Assembly: GCA_902800305.1 (NCBI GenBank)
Contig: CADCDP010000007.1
Coordinates: forward strand, 55,448 to 119,447
Length of the DNA stretch: 64,000 nucleotides
Source of the DNA: an uncultured Bacteroidales bacterium
GTDB taxonomy: Bacteria > Bacteroidota > Bacteroidia > Bacteroidales > Bacteroidaceae
Direction of reading: 5' to 3'
Positions within the stretch are counted from its first letter, which is position 1, and every line of letters starts with the position of its first letter. Below, one piece after another: positions 31,801 through 38,751 of the stretch. Under the pieces are notes generated by a model. The model was not told the origin of the DNA. It worked only from the letters and a program-made list of their open reading frames with translations, and did not search any database. The translations under genes were made by a program, and so were the position numbers.

Positions 31801-34767
31801 GATGCTGTAGCCGTCAGCCGTGGCGAGGGTGACGGTCGCGCCCTGCGGGGCGTAGTAGCCCGCGTGGGCGCCGCTGCTGATGCGCGCGCCGCTGTCGTCG
31901 GTACCGTCGCCGCTGTAGGCCGTCACTACGTCGAGGCCTTCGCTGAGCGTCACCTTATAGACGCGGGAAACGTTGGTGCCGCTTCCAGCGCCAAAAGCGT
32001 TGTCCTGATTGCCGCCGTAGAAATAGCAGTTCCTGCAGGTTCCTTTTGTTTTCCTGCCGACGATGGCTCCGCGGTAATTATCATCGCCCCCGGATACCGA
32101 GGGATTGATGACCAGACAGTTCTCGACGGTGGAAGAAGCATTTTCCACAATAGCCGAAATCGTACCGACGTGATCAGTGGTACTCGAACTTGTCATGCTG
32201 GGGCTAACGAGGCGCACATTCCTGATGGTGCCATCTCTTAAGAAGACGAAGAGCCCGGCTTTGCCATATCTGTTCACGGTGAGGCCGCTGATGGCATGGT
32301 GGCCGCCGTCGTAGGTGCCGGAGAATCTGTCTCTGTCGCCGTCTTTGCCCAAACCTATCGGCGTGAAATTTCCGTCACCGCTGAGGTCGATGTCGGCGGT
32401 CTGCACGAAGCGCTTGCCGCTGGCGTTGTTGCCGGCGTTGACGGCAGTAGCGAGGTTGCGCAGGTCCTGCCCGGTGGCGATGACGAAATAGTCGCCGGCG
32501 CCATCGGTGCCCTTCACGAAGGTCTGTCCGCCGAAGGTGCCCGTGCTGCTCTGTACCGTGTAGCCCACGGTTGCCGAGCCCGTGTAGCTGCCGATGCCCG
32601 ATACGGTCAGCGTGTAGTCGCCCTCCGCCGCGCTCACCTCGTTCCAGTGGAGCACGTAGTCAACGTCCTTGGTCAGCGTGGTGCTGCCGTCCGTCACCAC
32701 CGGTTCGGGGTGTACGGGCTCGGCTTCTAACGGATAGATGGAGGCGATGCCGCTCACGCTGCACACCTTGTCGTAGTACGTCGCGCCGTCGGCTGCCGAG
32801 ACAATCATCTTGCAAATGCCGGCGGGCGCCGCGGCGGTCACCTTCGTGCCCTGCTCCGCGCCGAAGGCCGTGGTGTAGTAGGTGCGGGTGAAGTTGGTGG
32901 TGCTGTTGGTGCTTGTCTGAACGAAGGTGCCGCTTTCGTTGGTGCCCATGGTGACCGCTGCGGGGGCAAAGAGGCAGTCGGTGAAGGTGGCGGTGGCGTT
33001 CTGATTCCATCCCACGAATCCGCCACAGAGATAGGTCTGGGCGCCGAGCAGACTGCCCTTGAACGAGCAGCGGTCGAAGGTCAGTGTGCCATTGTTCCTC
33101 CCCACGAAGCCGCCGTCGTAGCTGAAGCCGTTCCTGGTGCAGTTGAGCGTGGCGGTGCTGTGGCAGTTGGTGAACTGGGTGTTGCCATCGCTCTTCGCTA
33201 CGAGGGTGGCGGCATACATTTCGTTGCTGGTGACGCTGCCCGCCACGGTCAGGTCGCTGATGGTGGCGCCGTTCACAGAGGGGAACGGGGCGATGTAAGA
33301 AGTGCCGCTGATATCGACCGTCAGCGTATGGCCGCCGCCGAGGAACGTGCCGTTGAAGCTGTGCGTGTCGTTGCCCGCCATGGTGGTGACGCTGATGTCG
33401 GCGGTCAGCCTGACGTACTGGCCGCTGTAGCTGTTGCCGCCGGTCACTTGGGCGGCAAAGGCGTCCCACTCCGCCGGGGTGCCTATCAGGTAGGGATACT
33501 GCTGCGTTCCGTTGCCCGCGCTCACGGTGAAGGTCTTCGACACGCTGCCCGCATAGTCGCCCTTGCCCGTGACGGTCACGGTGTAGGTGCCGGCGGCGGC
33601 GAGGCTGCTGACGACGGCATTGCTGCCGTTGCGGAACACCACGTCGTAGTGGGCGGCGGCGAGCGCCGCGCCGTCGAACCTCACGCCTGCCGTCGGCAGG
33701 TCGAGGCTGCTGCCCGTATATGCGTAGGCATCGTTGACGCCCGTGATGGCGGCATCGCCATCCACATAGATGGTATTATCGCCAAAGGCCGTCCGCTTGG
33801 TCAGCGGCGTGGCGGGCGCCTCGGTATATACGCGCGTGCCCTGATTACGCCATTCGTAGCTGTCGAAGGTGCGATAGGCGCGGGTCAGCGTGCTGCTGCC
33901 CCAATCGTTGCAGAAGCTATAGAGATATTTTGCCGCGATGCTGACGGTAGAGGGGTCGAAAAAGCAGTCGGTGATGCTGACCGTACCCATGTTGTAGCCC
34001 ACGAAGCCGCCGCAGGCCAGCGTGACCGAGCCGGTGAAGCTGCCGCTGAAGGTGCAGCCGCTGATGGTGAGCGTTGCGCCGCTCTCCACCCGGCCCACCA
34101 GTCCGCCGTGCCGGCCCGAGCCGCTGCCACCGCTAAGGATGGTGCTGCCGACGGTGCAGCCGCTGATGGAGCTGCTGCCCATCGCATAGCCCGCTATGCC
34201 GGCGGCATAGATATTGCCGCTGACGGAGACCTGGCCCGCCACGCGGAGGTTGCTGATGGTGGCGCCGTTGATGTAGCGGAACGGGGCGCCGCCGTAACTA
34301 CTTGTCGAGAAGTTGAATGTCAGCGTGTGGCCGCCACCGTCGAAGGTGCCGCAGAAGGCCTCGCCTGCACTTTGGCCGACAAAGACAAAAATGGCATCGC
34401 TCCATGTACCAGTGACTTCGATGTCGGCCGTCAGCTTGTAGCACTTGTCGCCGTAGGTGCCGTTCGCTGTGTTCACCATCGTGGCGAAGTCCTTCCATTG
34501 CTGGGCCGTACTGATCTGATACGGGTCGTTAGCCGTGCCGTTGCCCGGAGTTCCCCATGGGGAGTCTGCCCACGCCGTCATGGTCGTGAGCAGCATCATG
34601 AGCAGCACGGTGGCCGCCCGTCTCGCTGTGAGGGCCACCCTGCCGATGGGCTTGCGCAGCGAGAGGGCTGGCCAGCCCATGCGGGCGATAAGGGTGGAGA
34701 TGGTGATGCGGTTGCGCACTGGCGCTTCGTAGCCTTGAAGCGTATAGGTAGAAGCAAGTTGTCTCAT
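28831..34767 (-). CDS. Very large GLUG-repeat surface protein (putative adhesin)
   Basis: 1978 residues from the ATG at 34767 (MRQLASTYTLQGYEAPVRNR). About 45 residues of basic N-region precede the hydrophobic core and TTMTAWA-DS cleavage site. Several modules each begin with a DP(Y/F)xI.....W..FA type block (ANDPYQISTAQQWKDFATMV, QQYPYLIGTPAEWDAFAAQV, STDPFIIANPNHLNLLAQHV) and continue with a GTFDGGGHTLT-like turn and GLUG repeats. Two MBG-like or Ig-like linkers separate modules. The C-terminus shares GRTLYKDGAWNTLCLPF and the YTLDGRKLDGKP...G.YIHGGKK tail with its neighbour. GC content is clearly higher than in the flanking partition locus. A beta-helical adhesin is the best guess; ligand unknown. 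Confidence 0.8.
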   Translation of the reverse strand: MRQLASTYTLQGYEAPVRNRITISTLIARMGWPALSLRKPIGRVALTARRAATVLLMMLLTTMTAWADSPWGTPGNGTANDPYQISTAQQWKDFATMVNTANGTYGDKCYKLTADIEVTGTWSDAIFVFVGQSAGEAFCGTFDGGGHTLTFNFSTSSYGGAPFRYINGATISNLRVAGQVSVSGNIYAAGIAGYAMGSSSISGCTVGSTILSGGSGSGRHGGLVGRVESGATLTISGCTFSGSFTGSVTLACGGFVGYNMGTVSITDCFFDPSTVSIAAKYLYSFCNDWGSSTLTRAYRTFDSYEWRNQGTRVYTEAPATPLTKRTAFGDNTIYVDGDAAITGVNDAYAYTGSSLDLPTAGVRFDGAALAAAHYDVVFRNGSNAVVSSLAAAGTYTVTVTGKGDYAGSVSKTFTVSAGNGTQQYPYLIGTPAEWDAFAAQVTGGNSYSGQYVRLTADISVTTMAGNDTHSFNGTFLGGGHTLTVDISGTSYIAPFPSVNGATISDLTVAGSVTSNEMYAATLVAKSDGNTQFTNCHSTATLNCTRNGFSYDGGFVGRNNGTLTFDRCSFKGSLLGAQTYLCGGFVGWNQNATATFTDCLFAPAAVTMGTNESGTFVQTSTNSTTNFTRTYYTTAFGAEQGTKVTAAAPAGICKMIVSAADGATYYDKVCSVSGIASIYPLEAEPVHPEPVVTDGSTTLTKDVDYVLHWNEVSAAEGDYTLTVSGIGSYTGSATVGYTVQSSTGTFGGQTFVKGTDGAGDYFVIATGQDLRNLATAVNAGNNASGKRFVQTADIDLSGDGNFTPIGLGKDGDRDRFSGTYDGGHHAISGLTVNRYGKAGLFVFLRDGTIRNVRLVSPSMTSSSTTDHVGTISAIVENASSTVENCLVINPSVSGGDDNYRGAIVGRKTKGTCRNCYFYGGNQDNAFGAGSGTNVSRVYKVTLSEGLDVVTAYSGDGTDDSGARISSGAHAGYYAPQGATVTLATADGYSIGSVSYYDGRDHTFTADANGNYSFTMPDTDITVVAIPWTGTGSSTDPFIIANPNHLNLLAQHVNGGETYEGKYFKQTADITLSGDWTPIGKDADHKFSGHYDGDGHTISGLSVTVTNGQYAGLFGYIQGGAYGGNDTNIAEVHGVVLQSPTVTVTASSSAQYAGAVVGYAADCSRVYDNTVIGGTVSFTGASNYNTNNSYAGGVVGEYRITNLAMLSGNKVSGTTVSGGGICGGLAGQINYNTYMSGNVVDANVSSAMYYYNYNGITPIYGYRQGIVVGHCTSFSGSPTSVNYYHSTNGLTAYGDKPNNTSFDVVADNNWVARVYTVTGPSGLTAGGTATATVGTANYYAAGATATLSTDVGLLISGTPTVSGSGATIGSVSADRRSVTVTLGTADATVTTTFTIDPTHFADNGDGTYTIMSTAGWNIFCDLLSNNSKGYFDGKTVKLGTDIGTAQNPVTRMAGGSQHDFTGTFDGQGHTLTVRYGTADNPINAQYVAPFLYTTDNNGSQPKFRNLTIDGSIYEAYTGSGEHHVGGLIAKLYGTVTIEHCTSNVSITSTGGAGGFVGNCESTVSFTDCVSHATIRSAGGSNSGFVGWSRSNNNTISFEGCLFNGKLLKVNGNGKDNGGFIGWKGDSKTVTITNSICAPAALANGETMADGNSATFSREHANYAATITNSFYTETFGTAQGLGYSFASAPANIGTAGTAYTTSGITPYTRGLLYNGLYYMTPEAMSLADASSNNVTSMARYFADVTLTGRTLYKDGAWNTLCLPFGLTAEQIAAHADFAGATLMELDTDGKNGFDPTDGTLWLTFKTATAIEAGVPYIVKWDEAADYDSNASDYDFTSPTFNGVTIDATASTTVSDHDEGLTEVQMVGCYSPVPVEANDKSILYLGSANTLYYSSADNNIRSCRAYFSVPYIKGNPVAKARSFRLDFGDGETTAIQEMYDGKMYDVRGQSDAWYTLDGRKLDGKPSVKGIYIHGGKKVVIQ

Positions 34768-34805
34768 ATCTTTCGTATTGTTTTTGGTTGCGGAAAAAAG
34801 CGTTG

Positions 34806-34813
34806 CAAAGGTA
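34806..34813 (-). promoter_or_regulatory. -7 box upstream of the 1978-residue surface protein
   Basis: Minus-strand TACCTTTG, 38 bp upstream of the chosen ATG at 34767. It supports that ATG: the longer in-frame start would lie upstream of this promoter. Confidence 0.6.
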
Positions 34814-34839
34814 CGAAATTTATATTTATATATGTACAA

Positions 34840-35335
34840 AGAACGGGCACTTTTTTAAACTCCTTCACTCGTTTGCTCCTTAGACCCCAGAAAACACGTA
34901 TCCTCCATGGAGAGAGGAGTGAGCGGGGAAAGGCTGAAGGTGTGAAGAGGTGGCGTGCCTATTCAGATGCGGGTAGGAAGATATCTCTTCTGCGGCTCAT
35001 CCTTGATTTCATAGCTGCCTCCATGCTTTCTGGTTTGCAAGAAAACTATAAAGATAGGATTCTTGTTTCCAATAAGGCATGGTTTCTTGTTTCCATGTTA
35101 TCTGTAAAGCATGGTTGCCATAAAATTGTCTTTCTGTAAAAGATGTTATATACTTTTATTGTTAGATAGGTTTATTGGTGCATAGTTTCCTATTTTTATA
35201 GTTTCCTTGTTTTCATCGGACGAATCGGGACGTTTTGGTACGTTGAAATACGGTAAAAATGGGAGAAAAATAGAAAAAGAGGAAGGTAGAAAGCATTTTT
35301 TCGGGGTTGATATGAAACTTTTTTCCTAAAAATCA
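34840..35335. other. Gene-free spacer between the surface proteins and parA
   Basis: No credible gene. It contains a TCCTCCATGGAGAGAGGAG sequence near 34900 that resembles one at the other end of the surface-protein pair (25487). It also has scattered copies, in both orientations, of a GTTTCTTGTTTCC / CAAGAAAACTATAAA motif that continues into the parA leader. Confidence 0.5.
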
Positions 35336-35365
35336 TTGGTATTTAGGAAAATATAAATAAATTTG
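35336..35365 (+). promoter_or_regulatory. parA promoter
   Basis: TTG at 35336-35338, then 19 bp, then TAAATTTG at 35358-35365: a textbook Bacteroidetes promoter. The resulting leader of about 165 nt is purine-rich and carries repeated GGAAACAAGAAAAC motifs (35370-35383 and 35490-35503, with variants between). Confidence 0.75.
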
Positions 35366-35535
35366 CCACGGAAACAAGAAAACTGCGTTTACAAAAAGGC
35401 AGGAAACTGTGTTGCTGGAAAACAAGAAACACAGAAAACAAGGAAGGAAGAAAGCAAGAAAAGCAGGAAAATACCTTCCAATAATGCAAGGAAACAAGAA
35501 AACTATAAAAATATAAAGCAAGAAAAAGAGAAAAA

Positions 35536-36312
35536 ATGGCAAAGACGATTGCAATCTTGAACTTCAAAGGAGGCGTTGGGAAGACGACCACCGCCATCAA
35601 CCTCGGTGCCGCCCTCCATCTGCTGAAGAAGAAAGTCCTTCTAATTGACCTCGATTTCCAGTGCAACACTACTTACACGCTCAACTTCGAGGTGGGCGAC
35701 GGAGAAACCATCTACGACTCGATGACCGCAAAAGAGGAAGCCGAGTTGCCCATCTACGAATACAAGGAGGGATTTGACTTCGTGCCAGCCAGCATCCAGC
35801 TGGAGACCATCGGGGAGCAGCTGGTGAACCGCCTGCGCAAAGAGGAGATTCTGAAAAGGATTATCACCCCCTACTCCGACCTCTACGACTATATCCTCAT
35901 CGACTGTCCACCCAATGGCGGCATTCTGAACATCAACGCCATGTCGGCGAGCGATTCCCTGTTAGTGCCCATCGACTGCGAGGTGTATTCGCTGCAGGGC
36001 ATGAAGGTGATAACGGACAAATTCAAGGAGGTGAAGGAGTACATCAACCCTGAATTGGAAATTGAGGGTTACCTGCTGACACGCTATGATGGTCGATTGC
36101 AGCTGCACAAGATGGCGGCGGCACAGATGCACCAGAAGTATCCGGGCATGGTGTTCAACGCACGGATTCGCCGCAACACCGACTTGTCGAAGACTCCCGC
36201 GGAGCATCAAACCATCTTCGATTACAATCCGCAAGCGATTGGGGCTGAGGACTATATGCAGTTGGCAAGGGAGATTACAGGTATCAAGCGTAGATCCACC
36301 AGCAAGAAATAA
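35536..36312 (+). CDS. parA: ParA-family partition ATPase
   Basis: 258 residues with the deviant Walker A motif KGGVGKTTT (Lys11, Lys16), the A' motif LIDLDFQCN and Walker B YILIDCPPN. There is no N-terminal DNA-binding extension, which is the small (type Ib) ParA form. ParA ATPases move DNA by cooperating with a centromere-binding protein and centromere repeats. Both are plausible here: the small protein at 36448 and the iteron array at 37112-37547. The chromosomal type would normally be followed by a ParB of about 300 residues, which is absent. This looks like a plasmid-type cassette in a chromosomal setting or the partition locus of a secondary replicon. Confidence 0.93.
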   Translation: MAKTIAILNFKGGVGKTTTAINLGAALHLLKKKVLLIDLDFQCNTTYTLNFEVGDGETIYDSMTAKEEAELPIYEYKEGFDFVPASIQLETIGEQLVNRLRKEEILKRIITPYSDLYDYILIDCPPNGGILNINAMSASDSLLVPIDCEVYSLQGMKVITDKFKEVKEYINPELEIEGYLLTRYDGRLQLHKMAAAQMHQKYPGMVFNARIRRNTDLSKTPAEHQTIFDYNPQAIGAEDYMQLAREITGIKRRSTSKK

Positions 36313-36447
36313 CAATCTTCATATAAAACTAACAACCATGTTTCCTGTAAAGCAACTAAACAATCTTTCTATCAAACAAGTTAAATAGCTTGCGAGGTTT
36401 ACAGAAAGATGTTTTTACAGAAAACTATAAAACTATTCAGCTTAGCT

Positions 36448-36795
36448 ATGGCAGTGAAAAGAAAGACCATCGACTTGGGCAAATCCATGCAGGAGTTTGA
36501 CGAGCGGATAGAGGCACAAAGAGCGACTGCGCCCTCCATCCTGGAGACCCTTGCCCCTATCGAGGAACATCCGAAAAAGAAGGAAGTGAAGGTGTTCGAC
36601 CGAAAGAAAGAACGCCCTGACCAGAAGTGCATCCACTTCGACCGCATGACGACGTTGCGTGTGAACGAAATCAAGAACTGGAAGAGCATCATCGGGGAGA
36701 AGACCACCGTGGAGGACATTGTCTATGACGCGGTGCAGGAGTACTTGACCAAACACTACGACGAGATTAAGGCGAAAGCCGAACAAGCGTACTAA
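36448..36795 (+). CDS. Small basic protein, probable ribbon-helix-helix partner of ParA
   Basis: 115 residues from ATG at 36448. The N-terminal 60 residues are charged and probably flexible. The C-terminal part (CIHFDRMTTLRVNEIKNWKS, then TTVEDIVYDAVQEYLTKHY) has the strand-helix-helix pattern of ribbon-helix-helix DNA-binding proteins, the usual partner of small ParA ATPases (compare ParG and omega). The sequence assignment is weak, but the position, 135 bp after parA and just before the iteron array, supports it. If right, the iterons are its binding sites. Confidence 0.6.
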   Translation: MAVKRKTIDLGKSMQEFDERIEAQRATAPSILETLAPIEEHPKKKEVKVFDRKKERPDQKCIHFDRMTTLRVNEIKNWKSIIGEKTTVEDIVYDAVQEYLTKHYDEIKAKAEQAY

Positions 36796-36897
36796 CCGAC
36801 TGCGCTCACGACGCCAAAGAGGCGGCTCGTAAGATAGGGAACACGCAACCCCAAAAGGACAATCCGATACGTTCACATATATTTCAATACGTTCATA

Positions 36898-36912
36898 CTA
36901 ATTTGTCCGACG
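36898..36912 (-). repeat. Inverted outlying copy of the iteron
   Basis: On the minus strand this reads CGTCGGACAAATTAG, identical to the first 15 bases of the array repeat. It lies about 200 bp before the array and about 100 bp after the small partition gene. Confidence 0.75.
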
Positions 36913-37111
36913 AAGAAACCCCAAAATGTACATTCAAAGATGGCACTCAACGGACAAAAAAGCAAGAAGATAGACCCAAAGAAGGAAAGAATTCGTTTAA
37001 AGAAGCCCAAAAACCCTTCGAATCGATATTTATTTTGGAGAGTCTTATAAAAGAATAAAAAATATATGAGGAACGCTAACCAACTGAATCTCTGCAAGAA
37101 ACGACACCTGT

Positions 37112-37547
37112 CGTCGGACAGCTCAGTTAGTTTCATCGGACAAATTAGTTGGAGTCCGTCCGACAAGATAGTGACACCCATCCGACAAATCGGTTAGTTT
37201 CGTCCGACAACTTAGTGAAAACGGCGTGCTTCGTCCGACAACTCAGTTACTCGTAACGGACAAATTGGTTAAAAACCAGTCATATATGACAGATTAGTTA
37301 CTTGGGGCACAGGGGAATGACGGTTGCCGTCGGACACATTAGTTACTTGCGCCGCGGTAAGTCCCTCCCCCGTCATCGGACAGATTGGTTACTTTCGGCA
37401 GACAGCGATTCGTCGGACAAATTAGTTAGAAGAGTCCATCGGACAGATTAGTTAGTGGGTGGCGGAGCGGGTAGGAGAGTCGGGTGTTTCGTCGGACAAA
37501 TTGGTTGCTTCGGCAGCAGCGAGACACTCGTCGGACAAATTAGTTAC
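37112..37547 (+). repeat. Iteron array: 14 direct 19-bp repeats (candidate centromere or origin)
   Basis: Consensus CRTCSGACARATTRGTTAS. Copies start at 37112, 37134, 37157, 37179, 37201, 37232, 37253, 37283, 37328, 37374, 37411, 37437, 37490 and 37529. The first five are spaced 22-23 bp (two helical turns) and later ones 21-53 bp. The core GACA is invariant. Irregular spacing and a short repeat argue against CRISPR. The arrangement after parA and a small DNA-binding protein is that of a plasmid centromere or an iteron-type origin. Confidence 0.9.
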
Positions 37548-37640
37548 ATCTTTTATACATATAATCAACTTTCGCAAGTTCTTTATTTCTGAACGCAGAG
37601 GCGCAGAGAGAAAAAGGAATATATAAACACGTATATGGCG

Positions 37641-37710
37641 AGAGGACACGGAGAAATGCCAAGGCATTTCGCAGAGTGCGCAGAGCTGTGCGCAGGTCTC
37701 TGTGTCCTCT
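37641..37710. repeat. 70-bp three-way-junction palindrome
   Basis: The outer stem AGAGGACACGGAGA / TCTCTGTGTCCTCT has 14 bp with one mismatch. Inside are two hairpins, AAATGCC-AA-GGCATTT (37654-37669) and TGCGCA-GAGCTG-TGCGCA (37677-37694). Flanking CGCAGAGGCGCAGAG-like sequence extends it on the left. It has no tRNA features and looks like a small non-autonomous repeat or structured RNA. Confidence 0.6.
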
Positions 37711-37736
37711 GCAAGCAGCAAGGCGGGGCATATAAT

Positions 37737-37968
37737 GTACAATTTATTTTTTTACGATTACTAACGATAAAAAAATAACTTGGTATGATTTGCCGCTTTG
37801 CGGCATTAAAAAGAAAAATAAATAAAAACAGATAAAAACATGAAAAAAATTTTTTATATATTTTTGCCTATTTTTTTCTATTTTTTCTTTCCACGCCCCG
37901 CAGGGGCATAGGTTAAATTTTAAATGTTAAATTTTAAATGTTAAATGTCAAATGTAAAGTTTTGAGTT
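37737..37968. other. AT-rich spacer with 14-bp tandem repeat
   Basis: A strongly AT-rich stretch with long T and A runs, two small hairpins (TGCCGCTTTGCGGCA near 37790 and GCCCCGCAGGGGC at 37895-37907) and three 14-bp units of the TTAAATTTTAAATG type at 37913-37954. Such a stretch beside iterons could be an unwinding region, but similar short tandem AT repeats are common between Bacteroidetes genes. There is no credible gene between 36796 and 37968. Confidence 0.55.
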
Positions 37969-38748
37969 ATGATTCTACTTAGTTTTGACATCGAAGAGTT
38001 TGATGTGCCCCGTGAGCATGGGGTGGATTTCTCTTTAGAACAGGGGATGAGGGTGTCGGTGGTGGGCACTGACCGCATTCTGGAGGTGCTGAGACGGAAC
38101 GGGGTGAGGGCTACGTTTTTCTGTACGGGCAATTTCGCGGAGAATGCCCCGGCGGTGATGCAACGCATCATGGATGGGGGGCATGAGGTGGCCTGTCATG
38201 GAGTGAACCATTGGCAGCCAAAGGAGACGGATTTTGCCCGGTCGAAGGAAATTGTGGAACGGGTGACGGGAAGGAGGGTGTATGGCTATCGCCAGCCACG
38301 TATGTTTCCGGTGGTGGAGTCGGAAATCAGACGGGTGGGTTACCGTTATAACTCTTCGCTCAATCCTGCTTTCATCCCTGGGAGATATATGCACTGGGGG
38401 GAACCTCGCACTTGGTTCGTGAAGGATGGGGTGATGCAGATACCTGCTTCGGTCACTCCCATCGTCCGTTTCCCTCTCTTTTGGCTATCGCTCCACAACC
38501 TGCCCGAGGGGTTGTACCATTGGATGGCGCGCCGTGTGCTGAAGAAGGACGGCTACTTTGTCACTTACTTCCATCCATGGGAGTTCTACGAACTAAAGGA
38601 GCATCCCGAGTTCAGGATGCCGTTTATCATCAGGAATCACAGCGGCCAGCAGATGTGCGAACGTCTCGACCGTCTGATCAAGATGCTCAAGGTGGCTGGG
38701 CATGAGTTCATCACTTATAACGAATTTGTGGATTTAAAAAAAGGGTAA
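37969..38748 (+). CDS. Polysaccharide deacetylase (NodB-like) family protein
   Basis: 259 residues with NodB-type motifs: LSFDIEEFDV (metal/catalytic Asp), RATFFCTGNFAE, HEVACHGVNHW (metal His), YGYRQPRMF and FHPWEFYEL. These enzymes remove N-acetyl or O-acetyl groups from glycans. No signal peptide, so a cytoplasmic role in making a cell-surface glycan or glycolipid is more likely than extracellular degradation. It is followed 3 bp later by a membrane-linked GT2, suggesting that the two act on the same lipid-linked sugar. Confidence 0.88.
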   Translation: MILLSFDIEEFDVPREHGVDFSLEQGMRVSVVGTDRILEVLRRNGVRATFFCTGNFAENAPAVMQRIMDGGHEVACHGVNHWQPKETDFARSKEIVERVTGRRVYGYRQPRMFPVVESEIRRVGYRYNSSLNPAFIPGRYMHWGEPRTWFVKDGVMQIPASVTPIVRFPLFWLSLHNLPEGLYHWMARRVLKKDGYFVTYFHPWEFYELKEHPEFRMPFIIRNHSGQQMCERLDRLIKMLKVAGHEFITYNEFVDLKKG

Positions 38749-38751
38749 AAT

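Noticed and set aside
28831..34839. Upstream start (MYIYKYKFRT...) for the large surface protein
   Set aside because: It lies upstream of the -7 box at 34806-34813; the ATG at 34767 gives a signal-peptide-like N-terminus downstream of the promoter.
30577..35139. Very long plus-strand open frames (554 and 659 codons) opposite the large surface protein
   Set aside because: Repetitive A/V/G/D-rich translations are the mirror of Gly/Thr/Ser-rich coding on the minus strand; no domain or start context.
37112..37547. CRISPR array
   Set aside because: Repeats are 19 bp and imperfect, the gaps vary from 2 to 34 bp, and there are no cas genes; the arrangement after parA fits iterons.
37641..37710. 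tRNA gene (cloverleaf-like folding)
   Set aside because: No conserved tRNA residues (GTTCRA T-loop, D-loop GG) or 7-bp acceptor; the outer stem is 14 bp.
37737..37968. Chromosomal oriC
   Set aside because: AT-rich DNA is present but no cluster of DnaA boxes (TTATCCACA-like) was found and dnaA is not nearby; an iteron-type origin cannot be excluded.
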